This document shows, piece by piece, positions 45,430 through 54,790 of a stretch of 64,000 bases of DNA (its first letter is position 1; each line of letters begins with the position of its first letter). Under the pieces are notes generated by a model. It made no database searches, was not told where the DNA came from, and saw nothing but the letters and a program-made list of their open reading frames with translations. Made by a program: the position numbers and the translations under genes. The stretch comes from Streptomyces sp. CMB-StM0423 (GTDB taxonomy: Bacteria; Actinomycetota; Actinomycetes; Streptomycetales; Streptomycetaceae). The DNA lies in the NCBI RefSeq assembly GCF_002847285.1, contig NZ_CP025407.1:1612001-1676000 (forward strand), read 5' to 3'.

Positions 45430-45890
45430 GCGGTAGCGGGCCCGGCGGGCAGGTCCACCGGCATCGTCTCGATGATCCGGCCCGGGCGGGCGCTCGTCGC
45501 CTCGACCCGGGTGCCGAGGCAGACTGCCTCCGAGATGGAGTGGGTGACCAGCACGATGGTCGTGCCCGTCTCCGGCCAGATGCGGTTCAGCTCGACGTTC
45601 AGGTGCTCCCGCGTCAGCGCGTCCAGCGCGCCGAACGGCTCGTCGAGCAGCAGCACCGGCGGCTCGTGCAGCAGCGCGCGACAGGGCGACGCGCTGCTGC
45701 ATGCCGCCGGACAGCTCGTACGGCAGGGCGTCCTCGAATGCCTTCAGGCCCGTCAGCTCGATCAGCCCGCCGGCCCGGCGCGCCGCGGTCTGCTTGTCCA
45801 TGCCTCGCATCTCGGCCTGGAGCAGGATGTTCTTCCGCACCCCGAGGGAACTGCTTCTGTTCTCAACACTCACGTTCTCCACTGCCTTGA
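45430..45890 (-). pseudogene. Frameshifted, truncated SsuB/TauB-type ABC ATPase
   Basis: Minus-strand KNILLQAEMRG ... [18 protein letters not shown] (signature) is interrupted by a one-base loss at about 45680 and resumes as [19 protein letters not shown] (Walker B) and [16 protein letters not shown]. Walker A and the first third are absent. Related to nitrate/sulfonate importer ATPases. The permease and binding protein genes are not nearby. Confidence 0.75.
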
Positions 45891-46262
45891 CCGGGATCAA
45901 CGAGCGTCGAATGAGCGTCGGGATGCCTCGGAGAGCGTCATTTCAGGGTCAGGATATTGCCCATAGCCGCGCGGGTGCCGAGGTCAACACCGGCAGGCTT
46001 CCCGAGCACATCTACCGCGTGAAGTGTGCTGAGCAAGAACGCGGAGCCGCAGCGGCACGTATGCCCGGAGCGACCACCTGCCTTCGCTCTGATCGCACCA
46101 CCGCCCCGCAAGAACCACCGCGACCTCATCTACTCCGCCCACCACCAGGCCGGAGTCACCATGCTCAACGGGCACCGCCGGCGCGGAACCGAACGAGCGG
46201 GTAATGGCGTGCTGTTCACCGAGGCATCAGGTCTGTTCAGGCGGTGACTGCTGGGAGGGCGT
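45891..46262. other. Gap before the type VII-like island
   Basis: No gene recognised. Weak frames only. Contains the promoter region of the 46263 gene; I could not identify convincing -35/-10 boxes. Confidence 0.35.
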
Positions 46263-47672
46263 GTGAGTACCGAGAGGGACTTTCCCCATCTGGGCTTCGA
46301 CCCGGCCCCGGGTGATCTCGACGACCTGTCGACGCTGGTGTCGCTGGTGGGGAGGGTGAGCGGAGAGGGTAACTCCGCGCACACCGAGGTCAACAAGATC
46401 GGCGCCTCGGACGGCATCTGGGTCGGGAAGGCCGCCGACAAGTTCGGTGAGAGCGTCTCCGAGATACCGCCCTATTTGAAGAAGGCACTGGGTTCCCTCG
46501 ACGAAGCACACCGGGCGCTCTCGTCATGGCACACGAGCCTGGCCCGCTTCCAGGCAACGGCCCGCCGCCTGGAGAGCGAAGCCGCGGATGCCGCCGGGCG
46601 GGTGAGTACGGCCCAGGGGGCGGTGGACGGTCTGCCGGCGGACACCGAGGGCATGTCCGACCGGGAGAAGGAAGACCACGAGAAGGAGCAGAAGGGCAAG
46701 AAGCGGACGCTGAGCGATGCGCAGGGTGAGCTGGAGGACGTTCGTACCCGTGCGCGCACGCTGAACGGTGAGTTCAATACTGAGGCCCGGTCCGCCGCCG
46801 GAAGGCTCCGGGAAGCCGCGGACGACGCCCCGCCGAAGCCCAACTGGTTCGAGCGGAGGATCAACGATCTCGGCAACATGCTGGAGAACGCCTTCGCCTC
46901 GATCACGGATCCCGACTTCTGGAAGGCCATCGGGGACTTCCTGGCCGATGCCGCGATGGTGGTCGGAATCCTGGCCCTCCTCGGCGTGCCCGGGCTCGGC
47001 TGGATCGGCCTCGCCCTGGCGGGTGGCGCGCTGCTGTTCCATGGGGCTGCCTTCCTCGGCGGCGCGGAGGGCGTGACGTGGCAGACCCTCGCCTGGGACG
47101 CGGCCGGGGTCTTCGCGGGGTTCCGCGCGGTGAAGGGGATGCGGCTGGCGAAGGCGGGCAAGGACCTCAAGAGTGCCGGCACCACCATCAGGACCCTGGG
47201 AACGGACAGCCTCAACGCGGCGAAGACCCTCAAGAACACAGCCGGCTTCAAGGCCATGGCGTCCAGCTTCATGCGCAAGCCGTGGAAGGTGAAGGAAGGG
47301 CTCCAGGGGCTGCGTACCGGCGCGCAGAACTCCCTGCAGGCGTTCCGGGAGATGCGGCAGTCGTACCGCTGGATCGGCAAGGGGGACAGCATGATCCGCC
47401 AGGGTGAGTCGATGATCTCGTCGGGACGGCTGAAGGACCTGAGGTGGACGCAGGGCGGTGTCGGCCTGTCCGGTGGTTCCAACATCAACGGCCGGTACTT
47501 CTTCGAGGACGGAGCGCCCTGGTACGGAGACTGGAACACGGGCGACATCCCCCTGGTCGGTACGGCGCCGAAAGTGTGGGATTTCGTGGAGCCCGACCGG
47601 GATCTCAACCGGCCGCTCGCGTCTGCCGGCACTACCTTCGACAGCGGGATATCCCCCGGGGCAGGGGGGTGA
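46263..47672 (+). CDS. Putative type VII-secreted protein with WXG-like N-terminus
   Basis: A 469-aa protein. The N-terminus FPHLGFDPAPGDLDDLSTLVSLVGRV and the helical hairpin around GIWVGKAADKF match actinobacterial putative T7SS-secreted proteins. A long coiled-coil follows (LESEAADAAGRVSTAQGAV ... LEDVRTRARTLN), then hydrophobic segments (AAMVVGILALLGVPGLGWIGLALAGGALLFHG, about 230-265). The C-terminal 150 residues have no toxin fold I recognise (YFFEDGAPWYGDW). GTG at 46263 after GGGAGGG. Its stop overlaps the next gene. Confidence 0.78.
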   Translation: MSTERDFPHLGFDPAPGDLDDLSTLVSLVGRVSGEGNSAHTEVNKIGASDGIWVGKAADKFGESVSEIPPYLKKALGSLDEAHRALSSWHTSLARFQATARRLESEAADAAGRVSTAQGAVDGLPADTEGMSDREKEDHEKEQKGKKRTLSDAQGELEDVRTRARTLNGEFNTEARSAAGRLREAADDAPPKPNWFERRINDLGNMLENAFASITDPDFWKAIGDFLADAAMVVGILALLGVPGLGWIGLALAGGALLFHGAAFLGGAEGVTWQTLAWDAAGVFAGFRAVKGMRLAKAGKDLKSAGTTIRTLGTDSLNAAKTLKNTAGFKAMASSFMRKPWKVKEGLQGLRTGAQNSLQAFREMRQSYRWIGKGDSMIRQGESMISSGRLKDLRWTQGGVGLSGGSNINGRYFFEDGAPWYGDWNTGDIPLVGTAPKVWDFVEPDRDLNRPLASAGTTFDSGISPGAGG

Positions 47673-48484
47673 CCCGCATGAGCGGCAAGCCGGCCCCGCA
47701 GGGGCCCGTACCGGAGAACGTCCGCTACGCCTTCCGTTACGAACTGCCCGGCGCCTTCGTGCACATCCGGGATCCGATCCGGCTCGACGGCTGGCAGGAG
47801 GCGGCCGTGAAGCTGCTCCCCGCGGCGGACGAGGCGGAACGCACCGCGTACGCCCGGCAGATGCTGCGGAGCCTGCCCACGCTCCTCGTGGCCGAGGAGA
47901 CCCTGGTGGACGTGGCGGTGTGCCTGGGGATCGAGGATTCCGACGACGGCTACCGGCTCTCCCAGGGCCTGCTGGCCGTCTCCGCCCGCCCGAGCCGGCA
48001 CGGCGACCGCCTGCTGGCCGCGGAGGGCATCTACCGCGCAAAGGAGCAGGCCCTCTTCGCCGGGGAGCGGGACCTGACCGAGATCGACCTCCCACGGGCG
48101 AAAGGCCGGCAGGGCACGAAGGACACACTGCTCGCCGTGCACCTGCCCTGCGGCCCCGGGGTGATGTCGGCGTCAGTGCGCGCGGTCCGATCGGCGGACA
48201 TCGCCGCGTCACTGCAGGACGGGGACGCACCACCGGCCGGCAGCCCGGCGATGGCACCCGAAACCGTTTCCCTCGCCGCGCTCCAACTGATCATCCCGGC
48301 ACCTGACGACTACGTCGTGTACGTCACGATCTCCACGCCCTGCGTCGACCTGCTGACGGCGTACACCGAACGGCTCTCCGCCATCGGCCGGACCTTCACC
48401 TTCGACACCCCGGAAGAGCAGGACGCCGGGGGAAGCGAGACGGCTCAGCGCTCCGGCAGTGCCGTAGCCGGCGGAGGCCACTGA
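47669..48484 (+). CDS. Hypothetical partner of the secreted protein
   Basis: A 271-aa soluble protein coupled by GTGA overlap to the T7SS-type effector gene; an ATG three codons in (47678) is an alternative start. It is mixed alpha/beta with a conserved-looking core (LPTLLVAEETLVDVAVCLGIED, LIIPAPDDYVVYVTISTPCVDLL). I do not recognise the family. Position suggests a chaperone or immunity-like role for the upstream product. It overlaps the convergent 48445 gene by 40 bp. Confidence 0.72.
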   Translation: MTRMSGKPAPQGPVPENVRYAFRYELPGAFVHIRDPIRLDGWQEAAVKLLPAADEAERTAYARQMLRSLPTLLVAEETLVDVAVCLGIEDSDDGYRLSQGLLAVSARPSRHGDRLLAAEGIYRAKEQALFAGERDLTEIDLPRAKGRQGTKDTLLAVHLPCGPGVMSASVRAVRSADIAASLQDGDAPPAGSPAMAPETVSLAALQLIIPAPDDYVVYVTISTPCVDLLTAYTERLSAIGRTFTFDTPEEQDAGGSETAQRSGSAVAGGGH

Positions 48485-49065
48485 ATCCCCTCGCGGGCCA
48501 GCAGCCGCAGGTACGACGCACGGCGCCTGCGCATGAACACCTTCGAGAACACGATCAGCAGGATCAGCGCCGCGGCGAGACCGCCCGCGGCGACGAACAC
48601 CAGCGGCTCACCGACACCCCCGCTCACCAGAACGGCCACCATCACGACCGCGAAGACCTTGAAAGCCAGCCCCCGCACCGGCTCCCGCCCCACCACACCG
48701 AAGTAGTCGGCCTTGATCCGGGCGTGCAGCAGCCGGACCTCACGCCGGGCAGGCCCGCGGGCGATCAGCGGTACGGGCCACGGGTACATGCCCGGGAGCC
48801 GGCCGCCCCGGAGTGCGCCGGGATAGTCGCGGCCGGTGCGCTCGGCGCGGCGGCGGGCGTCGGGGAGACGGCGGAACGTGTGCAGCGGCGGCCGCAGATC
48901 GGCGGGGACGCCGGTGGCGAGCCCGGCATAGCGGTAGCCGAACTGCTCTGCGCAGTAGGCGAACTTGGCGAAGAGCCAGACCGACGGCCACGGGATCGGC
49001 GTGCTGAACTCCCCGAGCGCGTCGCCCTCCTCCAGCATCTTGCGCAGGTATCGTCGCATCCGCAT
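48445..49065 (-). CDS. Hypothetical membrane protein of the type VII-like island
   Basis: A 206-aa protein with a basic N-terminus, cytoplasmic first half and two adjacent membrane helices near residues 135-175 (VFAVVMVAVLVSGGVGEPLVFVAAGGLAAALILLIVF), then a basic tail. Not a recognised family. It follows the WXG100-like gene by 12 bp on the same strand, so the two are an operon converging on the effector pair. Confidence 0.75.
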   Translation of the reverse strand: MRMRRYLRKMLEEGDALGEFSTPIPWPSVWLFAKFAYCAEQFGYRYAGLATGVPADLRPPLHTFRRLPDARRRAERTGRDYPGALRGGRLPGMYPWPVPLIARGPARREVRLLHARIKADYFGVVGREPVRGLAFKVFAVVMVAVLVSGGVGEPLVFVAAGGLAAALILLIVFSKVFMRRRRASYLRLLAREGIQWPPPATALPER

Positions 49066-49077
49066 GACGGCTCCCGC

Positions 49078-49371
49078 TCAGCCGCCCTTGCCCATCAGCT
49101 CGTTGTAGAGCTTCTCGTCCAGCTTTGCGAACTCGTCGGCCGCAGTGTTGGTGAACGACGACACGCCCTTGGTCATCTTCGAGAGCTGGCCGAAACCGTA
49201 GTCCCAGGATCCGGCGAAGTCGTCGCACGCGGCGTGGAGTTCCTCGTGCCCAATCCTGCTGGCGTCGGCCCGGGTCATTTCCTTCGAGGCGCTCTTCATC
49301 CGGCTACCGCTCTCCTCCAGAGTGCGGGCCATCTCCCTGACCTCGTCGTAGGCGAACCTCAGAAACGACAA
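49078..49371 (-). CDS. WXG100-like protein
   Basis: A 97-aa all-helical protein of ESAT-6-like size. The turn reads SWDYGFG instead of a strict W-x-G, between two helices (LEESGSRMKSASKEM and FTNTAADEFAKLDEKLYNELM). Likely exported by, or a partner for, a type VII secretion system. Co-transcribed with the membrane protein gene at 48445. Confidence 0.72.
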   Translation of the reverse strand: MSFLRFAYDEVREMARTLEESGSRMKSASKEMTRADASRIGHEELHAACDDFAGSWDYGFGQLSKMTKGVSSFTNTAADEFAKLDEKLYNELMGKGG

Positions 49372-50356
49372 CAGACGCTCCCCTCAGCCCTCACCGAAGA
49401 CCCTCCCGCCACCGTACCAGCGGCCTGTCGGCCCGTGTACGACCGAAACCGCCGCCGCAGCGGGGCGTCTGGCCAGTTGCGGGCGACCCCGGGGCGCGTG
49501 CGTGTCCTGCTGACATCGCCGCCGTTCATGACGAGGCAGGAGGTCTCGGTTGCCTGCCTTCCGATGGACACGGCGTCGTCCAGCTCGCAGCTCTGACTCG
49601 GCCGTTGCTGACCACTCCGCCGATCCGGCTCGGCTTCGGGGCCACCGCCCCCGTCGGTGCACTGGCCCCCACCCTGTAGGGACCGAGTCGTGTCAGGCCG
49701 CCTTTTCGGTCCTCACCAGCACTGCCACGCTCCCCCGGAGCCCACCACGAGCAGAACACCGAACTCCCTATCCACACCGCGACGGTCTCCCCTGCACGCA
49801 GCTGTACGGGACGCTCCGACAGCGGAACAACCAGGTCCTACTGAGCAATCGCGGGCGCGAAGGCTCGACGGCCACCGCCTCGACAGCTCCCGGCCCGCCC
49901 TGCGGGACCGTAGACCTTGCCAGTTGAAGGTCCACAACAGCACGGAACACGATCTTGATACGGAGCGAGACGAGGGAGAAGCCAGGGTGCTTGACCGAAT
50001 ACGCCGCCGGGTGGTCCAGCCGAGCGACGCCGAGCGCCCGTCCCACGCGGTGGACGGCTTCCTCCCTCCCGAGCTGCGGGTGCCAGCCACGACCAACTCG
50101 ACGGCCGGATGATGCCCTGGAAGCAGCCGCTCGTCCTCAACGACGAGATGGTGACCGTGCCGGGTGTGGATGAGCGGCGGGGCGGATCGTGGGTGCCGGA
50201 CACCTGGGATAACGGCGGCCTGGTTCCGGTGCCACCGTACGACGAACCTGGTGGTCGGGCAGCCGCTGTAGCTGCCGGACTCTCGCCTCGGGTCTCCACC
50301 GGCACTCACGACGCTCGGTAGGGACGCGACGAGGCGACTCCACCGAGGAGCACGCA
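49372..50356. other. Gene-poor stretch between the type VII-like island and amidohydrolase genes
   Basis: Almost 1 kb without a convincing gene. A frame around 50100-50320 (VLNDEMVTVPGVDERRGG, SWVPDTWDNGGLVPVPPYDEPGG) looks protein-like but is short and unmatched; it may be a fragment. No rRNA, tRNA or transposase recognised. Confidence 0.4.
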
Positions 50357-51112
50357 ATGAGCATCACCGACACCGGCACCGTGGGCTGGAACCCCGAGGC
50401 CCTCGACGAGATCCTCGCGAACGGCGAGGGACGTCCCGTCATGTTCACCAACGCCCGCATCCTGACGATGGACCCGCTGATCGGGACCGTGTCCGGCGCC
50501 GACCTCCTGTTCGTCGGCTCCCTGGTCGTAGGGGTCGGCCCCGCCATCATCAGCGCGGCCGGCGACGACAACGCCATCGTCGTCGACTGCACCGGCATGA
50601 CCATCGCCCCCGCCGTCGTCGACACCGCCGCACTGACCGGCGGCCGCGGACAGCGCTCCGAGTACGTCGCCACCCTCACTCCCGGCAACAGCACCGACTT
50701 CCTCGTCGTCCCCGACGAGGACGGCACGGACGTGCCCGCCGCCCTGGCCACCCTCTTCTCCCGGCCCCAGCAGGTCCGCGCCCTGATCGCGGCAGGCCGC
50801 CCCGTGCTGTGGGCCGGCGCCGACGCCCCCGGCCGGGCCACTGCTCCCCAGGCCGGCATCCCCGCCTCTCCCGACCTCACCGGCAGCCCCCGCGTAGGCG
50901 TCTGGATCGACGTCGAGGGCTTCCTCCACCAGAGGCTCACCGCCGACGGCCGCTACGACGAGACCCGCGGCGGACGCCCCCACGCCTACCAGGGCCGCTA
51001 CTGGATCGACGGCGACCGCATCGACTACCTCGACGACCTCGGCTTCTGGGCCTACGGCGCATTCGACGACGACGAACTCCACCACGCCGGCTACGTCATG
51101 AGACTCGGCTGA
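50357..51112 (+). CDS. Fusion of amidohydrolase N-terminal-like segment and Atu4866-type domain
   Basis: A 251-aa protein. Residues 25-100 (NARILTMDPLIGTVSGADLLFVGSLVVGVG ... GMTIAPAVVDTAALTGG) copy the beta-sandwich start of cyclic amidohydrolases, but the metal-binding HxH that should follow is absent. Residues about 180-251 (GVWIDVEGFLHQRLTADGRYDETRGG, GRYWIDGDRIDYLDDLGFWAYG) match Atu4866-type proteins. ATG at 50357 after GAGGAG. It precedes a complete amidohydrolase gene by 126 bp. A catalytically inactive paralog with an added binding domain is plausible. Confidence 0.75.
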   Translation: MSITDTGTVGWNPEALDEILANGEGRPVMFTNARILTMDPLIGTVSGADLLFVGSLVVGVGPAIISAAGDDNAIVVDCTGMTIAPAVVDTAALTGGRGQRSEYVATLTPGNSTDFLVVPDEDGTDVPAALATLFSRPQQVRALIAAGRPVLWAGADAPGRATAPQAGIPASPDLTGSPRVGVWIDVEGFLHQRLTADGRYDETRGGRPHAYQGRYWIDGDRIDYLDDLGFWAYGAFDDDELHHAGYVMRLG

Positions 51113-51238
51113 CCCACACACGACATGAAACGGCGACGTCATCGCCGTAGCGGCCGCAGCGGGGGCGGTGTTCGAGCTGCCTCAGCCCGCCCGGCAGCCC
51201 ATCACCTCCCTCTCCGGCATACGAAAGGAAGACCTCTC

Positions 51239-52630
51239 ATGAACGTCAACGACACGACCAGCCCAGCCGTGCTCGAACAGCTCCGGCGTCTCCCCGCCGA
51301 CCGGCGGCGCATCCTCTTCACCGGCGCGACCGTCGTCACCATGGACCCCGGCCTCGGGATCATCGAGCGCGGCGACGTTCTCATCGAGGGCGACACGATC
51401 GCTACGGTCGGCCGTGAGCTGGACGCGAGGGACGCCGTGGTCGTCGATGCCACCGGTACGATCCTCGCCCCCGGCTTCGTCGACACGCACCGGCACGCCT
51501 GGGAGGCCCAGTTGCGCCGGATCATGCCGGATGTCGACGACCTCGGCGCCTACGTCACGGCCACCCTGGCCGGCTACGCCACGGTCTACCGGCCCGAGGA
51601 CATGTACATCGGCACCAGACTGGCCGCGCTGACCGCGATCGACAGTGGTATCACGACCATGCTCGACTTCTCCCACAACTCTCGCACCCGCGAGCACTCC
51701 GATGCCGCGATCGAGGCCCTCGCCGACGCCGGTATCCGCGGCGTGCACGCCTCCATGGGGCCGCACTTCGGCGAGTGGGACCGGCAGTGGCCCGGCGACC
51801 TGACCCGTATCAAGAGCCGGTACTTCAACGGCGACGACCAGTTGCTCACGCTGCGCCTGGCGACCCTGGCCACCGACGAGATCGCCGGACCCGCGCTCGC
51901 CTACGGTCCCGACCTCGCCCGTGTCGCCGCCGACTTGGGCGTAGGCGTGAGCGTGGACGCCGTGTTCGGCTTGTCCGGCTCCGAGGCGGTCCTGCGCTGG
52001 GCCAAGGACGGCATCCTCGGCCCCGACGTCACCCTCATCCACGCCACCGGACTGACCTCCGACGCCTGGAAGGCGATGGGCGAGACCGGCACGACCGTGG
52101 CCCTAGCCCCGACCTCCGACGCGCAGATCGGCCTGGAGACCGCGGTCCCCGCCGTCGACGAGGCGCTCGCCGTCGGCATCCGCCCCGGACTGAGCATCGA
52201 CGTCGAAGTCGCCCTGGCCAGCGACATGTTCACGCAGATGCGGGCCCTGCACGCCATCCAGCGCATGCGCGCCGTCAACGCCGTCTACGGAACCGGCGGG
52301 CAGCCGTCACGCATCACCACCCACGACGTCCTCGACTTCGCCACCCTCCAGGGCGCCCACGCCAACGGCCTCGCCGGCGTCACCGGCTCCCTCACCCCGG
52401 GCAAGAAGGCCGACCTGCTGGTCATCCGGGCCGAGGACCTCAACAACATGCCGCTCAACGACCCGATCGGGACGATCGTGCTGGGCTCCGACGCCCGCAA
52501 CGTCAGCGCCGTCCTCGTCAACGGCGAACCCCGCAAATGGGACGGACGGGTTCTCGACGTCGACCTGGCCGCCCTGCGCGACGAGGTGCACGCCTCGCGC
52601 GCGTACGTACTGCACACCCCGGTCGCCTGA
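51239..52630 (+). CDS. Cyclic amidohydrolase (ATZ/TRZ type)
   Basis: A 463-aa enzyme of the metal-dependent amidohydrolase superfamily. VDTHRHAW (metal His pair, about residue 85) ends the first beta-sandwich; further barrel elements include ITTMLDFSHNSRT, LIHATGLTSD (His), SIDVEVALASDMF (Asp region). The C-terminal composite domain ends GSLTPGKKADLLVI. ATG at 51239 follows GAAAGGAAG. A close relative begins at 63751. Likely deaminates or opens a heterocycle; substrate unknown. Confidence 0.9.
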   Translation: MNVNDTTSPAVLEQLRRLPADRRRILFTGATVVTMDPGLGIIERGDVLIEGDTIATVGRELDARDAVVVDATGTILAPGFVDTHRHAWEAQLRRIMPDVDDLGAYVTATLAGYATVYRPEDMYIGTRLAALTAIDSGITTMLDFSHNSRTREHSDAAIEALADAGIRGVHASMGPHFGEWDRQWPGDLTRIKSRYFNGDDQLLTLRLATLATDEIAGPALAYGPDLARVAADLGVGVSVDAVFGLSGSEAVLRWAKDGILGPDVTLIHATGLTSDAWKAMGETGTTVALAPTSDAQIGLETAVPAVDEALAVGIRPGLSIDVEVALASDMFTQMRALHAIQRMRAVNAVYGTGGQPSRITTHDVLDFATLQGAHANGLAGVTGSLTPGKKADLLVIRAEDLNNMPLNDPIGTIVLGSDARNVSAVLVNGEPRKWDGRVLDVDLAALRDEVHASRAYVLHTPVA

Positions 52631-52870
52631 CCACCGCCCCCGCCACCAGCGCCCCTCGCGAGTGAACCCACGGACCCGCCCGTCAACGCACGGGCCGTCT
52701 GACGGGCCTGGCGGCGGAGGGCGAAGCTCGACGTCCGCTTCAACGCAGCCCTCGATCCCACCTTCGTCACCGGAATCCGACGAACGCAGCTCCTGAGAAC
52801 GCCGGTGGCCGCGGCCGCAGGGCCTCACCTCTGATGACGGCAGGGACGCGTGCTCGGCAGAGGTATCGAT

Positions 52871-54466
52871 ATGGAAAGCCTGGAATTGATCGTTGTCGTC
52901 GCCATCGGTGTCCTGTCGATGGGGTGGCTCTCGCGCCGCACGGGCGTGAGTGAGCCTCTGCTGCTGCTCGGCGCGGGCTGCCTCGTGGGACTGACACCGT
53001 CCTTCGCCTCGTTCGCGCTGTCTCCCGACGTCGTCCTGTTCCTCTTTCTGCCCGCCCTGCTGTACTGGGAGGCACTGACCTCCTCTACGCGCGAGATCCG
53101 CACCAACTTCCGCAGCATCGCCCTTCAGTCCACCGGGCTGGTCCTGGTCACCGCTGTCGCCGTAGCCGCCGTCGCCCACGCGCTGGGCTACGACTGGCCC
53201 ATCGCCTTCGTCCTCGGCGCCGTCCTGGCCCCCACCGACGCCGCGGCCGTCTCCGCGGTGGCCAAGGCGATGCCGCGCCGCATCCTGACCGTGCTGCGCA
53301 CCGAAAGCCTGCTCAACGATGGGACCGCACTGGTCCTGCTGGCGGTGACCATCGAGGTTGCCACCGACGAGCGGCCCTTCTCGTGGTCCGGCACGACGAT
53401 CGCCTTCGCCGAGTCCTACGCCGGCGGAATCTTGATCGGTGCCGCCATCGCGCTGCTCCTGGTCCCCATCCGGCTCAGGCTGCCCGAACCGCTGCTGCAC
53501 AGTGTGCTGAGCGTTGCCACGCCTTTCCTGGCCTACCTGCCGGCCGAGCTCCTGCACGTGTCCGGGGTCCTCGCCGTCGTCACCGCCGGCCTTGTCACCT
53601 CGCGGTTCGGCCCTCGCGTCATCGGTTCCGGCGCCCGCGTCCAGGCCATCGCCTTCTGGGAAGTGGCCAGCTACCTGCTCAACAGCTCGCTGTTCCTCCT
53701 CGTCGGCATCCAACTGCCCGCCGCAGTCACGGCTTTGACTTCAGTCACCCTGGCGCAGGCGACGATCACCGGCATCACCGTGAGTGTCGCGGTGTTCGGG
53801 ACCCGGCTGGCGTGGTTCTACTCGATCCCCTATCTGGTCAGGTTGCTAGACCGGCGTCCTCAGCAGCGGGAGCGCCGTATCAACGCCTCACAGCGCCTGC
53901 CTCTGGCGTGGGCGGGGATGCGTGGCGCCATCTCCCTGGCAGCCGCACTGACCGTGCCCGTCGCGACCACCGAGGGACATACGGTCGGGCAACGCGACGC
54001 CGTCGTGTTCATCACGGCCGTCGTCATCGTTGTCACGCTGACGCTCCTCGGTCCCTCGCTGCCTGCCGTGGTCCGCCGGGCGCGCTTCCCCGAGGACGAG
54101 GACAAGGCCGCTGAACTCGCCCTCGCCCACGGCCACATGAGCAGTGCCGCGCTGCGGGCCCTGCCGGAGCTGGCACAGAGATTCGAGATCCCCGAAGCGG
54201 ACACCCTCCGCATCGTCCAGGACATCGAAGACCACACAGCCGCCGCACCCGGCACCGCGCGCCGGCGCGAGCGCGTGCGACGACTCGAACTCGCCCTGCT
54301 CCAGGTCAAGCGCGCCACGCTCACCGGCCTGCGTGACGCCGACCGCATCGACGACATCGTCCTGCGCACCCTTCAGGAACGACTCGATGCGGAGGAGCTT
54401 CGCCTGGCCAGGGAGCTGAACCACCCAATGGCAGAGACTTTCCGGGACGACCCCGAGCACTCATAG
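52871..54466 (+). CDS. Na+/H+ antiporter (NhaP/CPA1 type)
   Basis: A 531-aa membrane protein with about 12 hydrophobic segments. Key motifs: LFLPALLYWEAL, the ion-site region VLAPTDAAAVSAV, and ESLLNDGTALVLL near residue 155, typical of CPA1 exchangers. The C-terminal 120 residues are a charged cytoplasmic helical domain. ATG at 52871 follows AGAGG; a GTG seven codons earlier is the alternative. Exports Na+ (or K+) for protons. Monocistronic. Confidence 0.93.
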   Translation: MESLELIVVVAIGVLSMGWLSRRTGVSEPLLLLGAGCLVGLTPSFASFALSPDVVLFLFLPALLYWEALTSSTREIRTNFRSIALQSTGLVLVTAVAVAAVAHALGYDWPIAFVLGAVLAPTDAAAVSAVAKAMPRRILTVLRTESLLNDGTALVLLAVTIEVATDERPFSWSGTTIAFAESYAGGILIGAAIALLLVPIRLRLPEPLLHSVLSVATPFLAYLPAELLHVSGVLAVVTAGLVTSRFGPRVIGSGARVQAIAFWEVASYLLNSSLFLLVGIQLPAAVTALTSVTLAQATITGITVSVAVFGTRLAWFYSIPYLVRLLDRRPQQRERRINASQRLPLAWAGMRGAISLAAALTVPVATTEGHTVGQRDAVVFITAVVIVVTLTLLGPSLPAVVRRARFPEDEDKAAELALAHGHMSSAALRALPELAQRFEIPEADTLRIVQDIEDHTAAAPGTARRRERVRRLELALLQVKRATLTGLRDADRIDDIVLRTLQERLDAEELRLARELNHPMAETFRDDPEHS

Positions 54467-54469
54467 GAC

Positions 54470-54790
54470 TTTGTCCGGTCGATCTTGTGAGGTGCCAGAT
54501 GGTGGGGACTGCCGCGGTGGAGGCGCCCAGGTAGAGGTCGCCACGCTTGTCGTAGCGGGTCGCCACGCCCGATGCTGCTTGAGCTGGTTGAGGGTTCGCT
54601 CGACGGTGTCGCGTTTCTCATACCGCTCTTCGTCACAGCCGGGCGGCCGCCCACCGCGTGAGCCTGTTCGCTGGCGGGCGGTTTGGCTGCCGGTCTTCGC
54701 CGGGATCGCGTGCCGGATGCCCTTGCGCTGCAGGTACCCGCCGCTGCGTGCGGCCCAGGCCCCCACCTCCCGCACCAATTCCGCCAGACG
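54470..54790 (-). mobile_element. IS5-family transposase remnant
   Basis: The minus strand reads LQRKGIRHAIPAKTG, SRGGRPPGCDEERYEKRDTVERTLNQLKQHR, then in a shifted frame VATRYDKRGDLYLGASTAAVPTIWHL. This is the C-terminal part of an IS5-type DDE transposase (the RGGRPP and NTVER-like motifs with the final Glu). The N-terminus and terminal repeats are not visible. It lies directly after the antiporter stop. Confidence 0.8.

Noticed and set aside
45984..46247. Short frames upstream of the type VII-like gene
   Set aside because: No ribosome binding sites with sensible products; frames rich in Arg and Pro only.
53383..54114. 243-codon second frame inside the antiporter gene
   Set aside because: Arg/Pro-rich shadow of a gene with clear CPA1 motifs.
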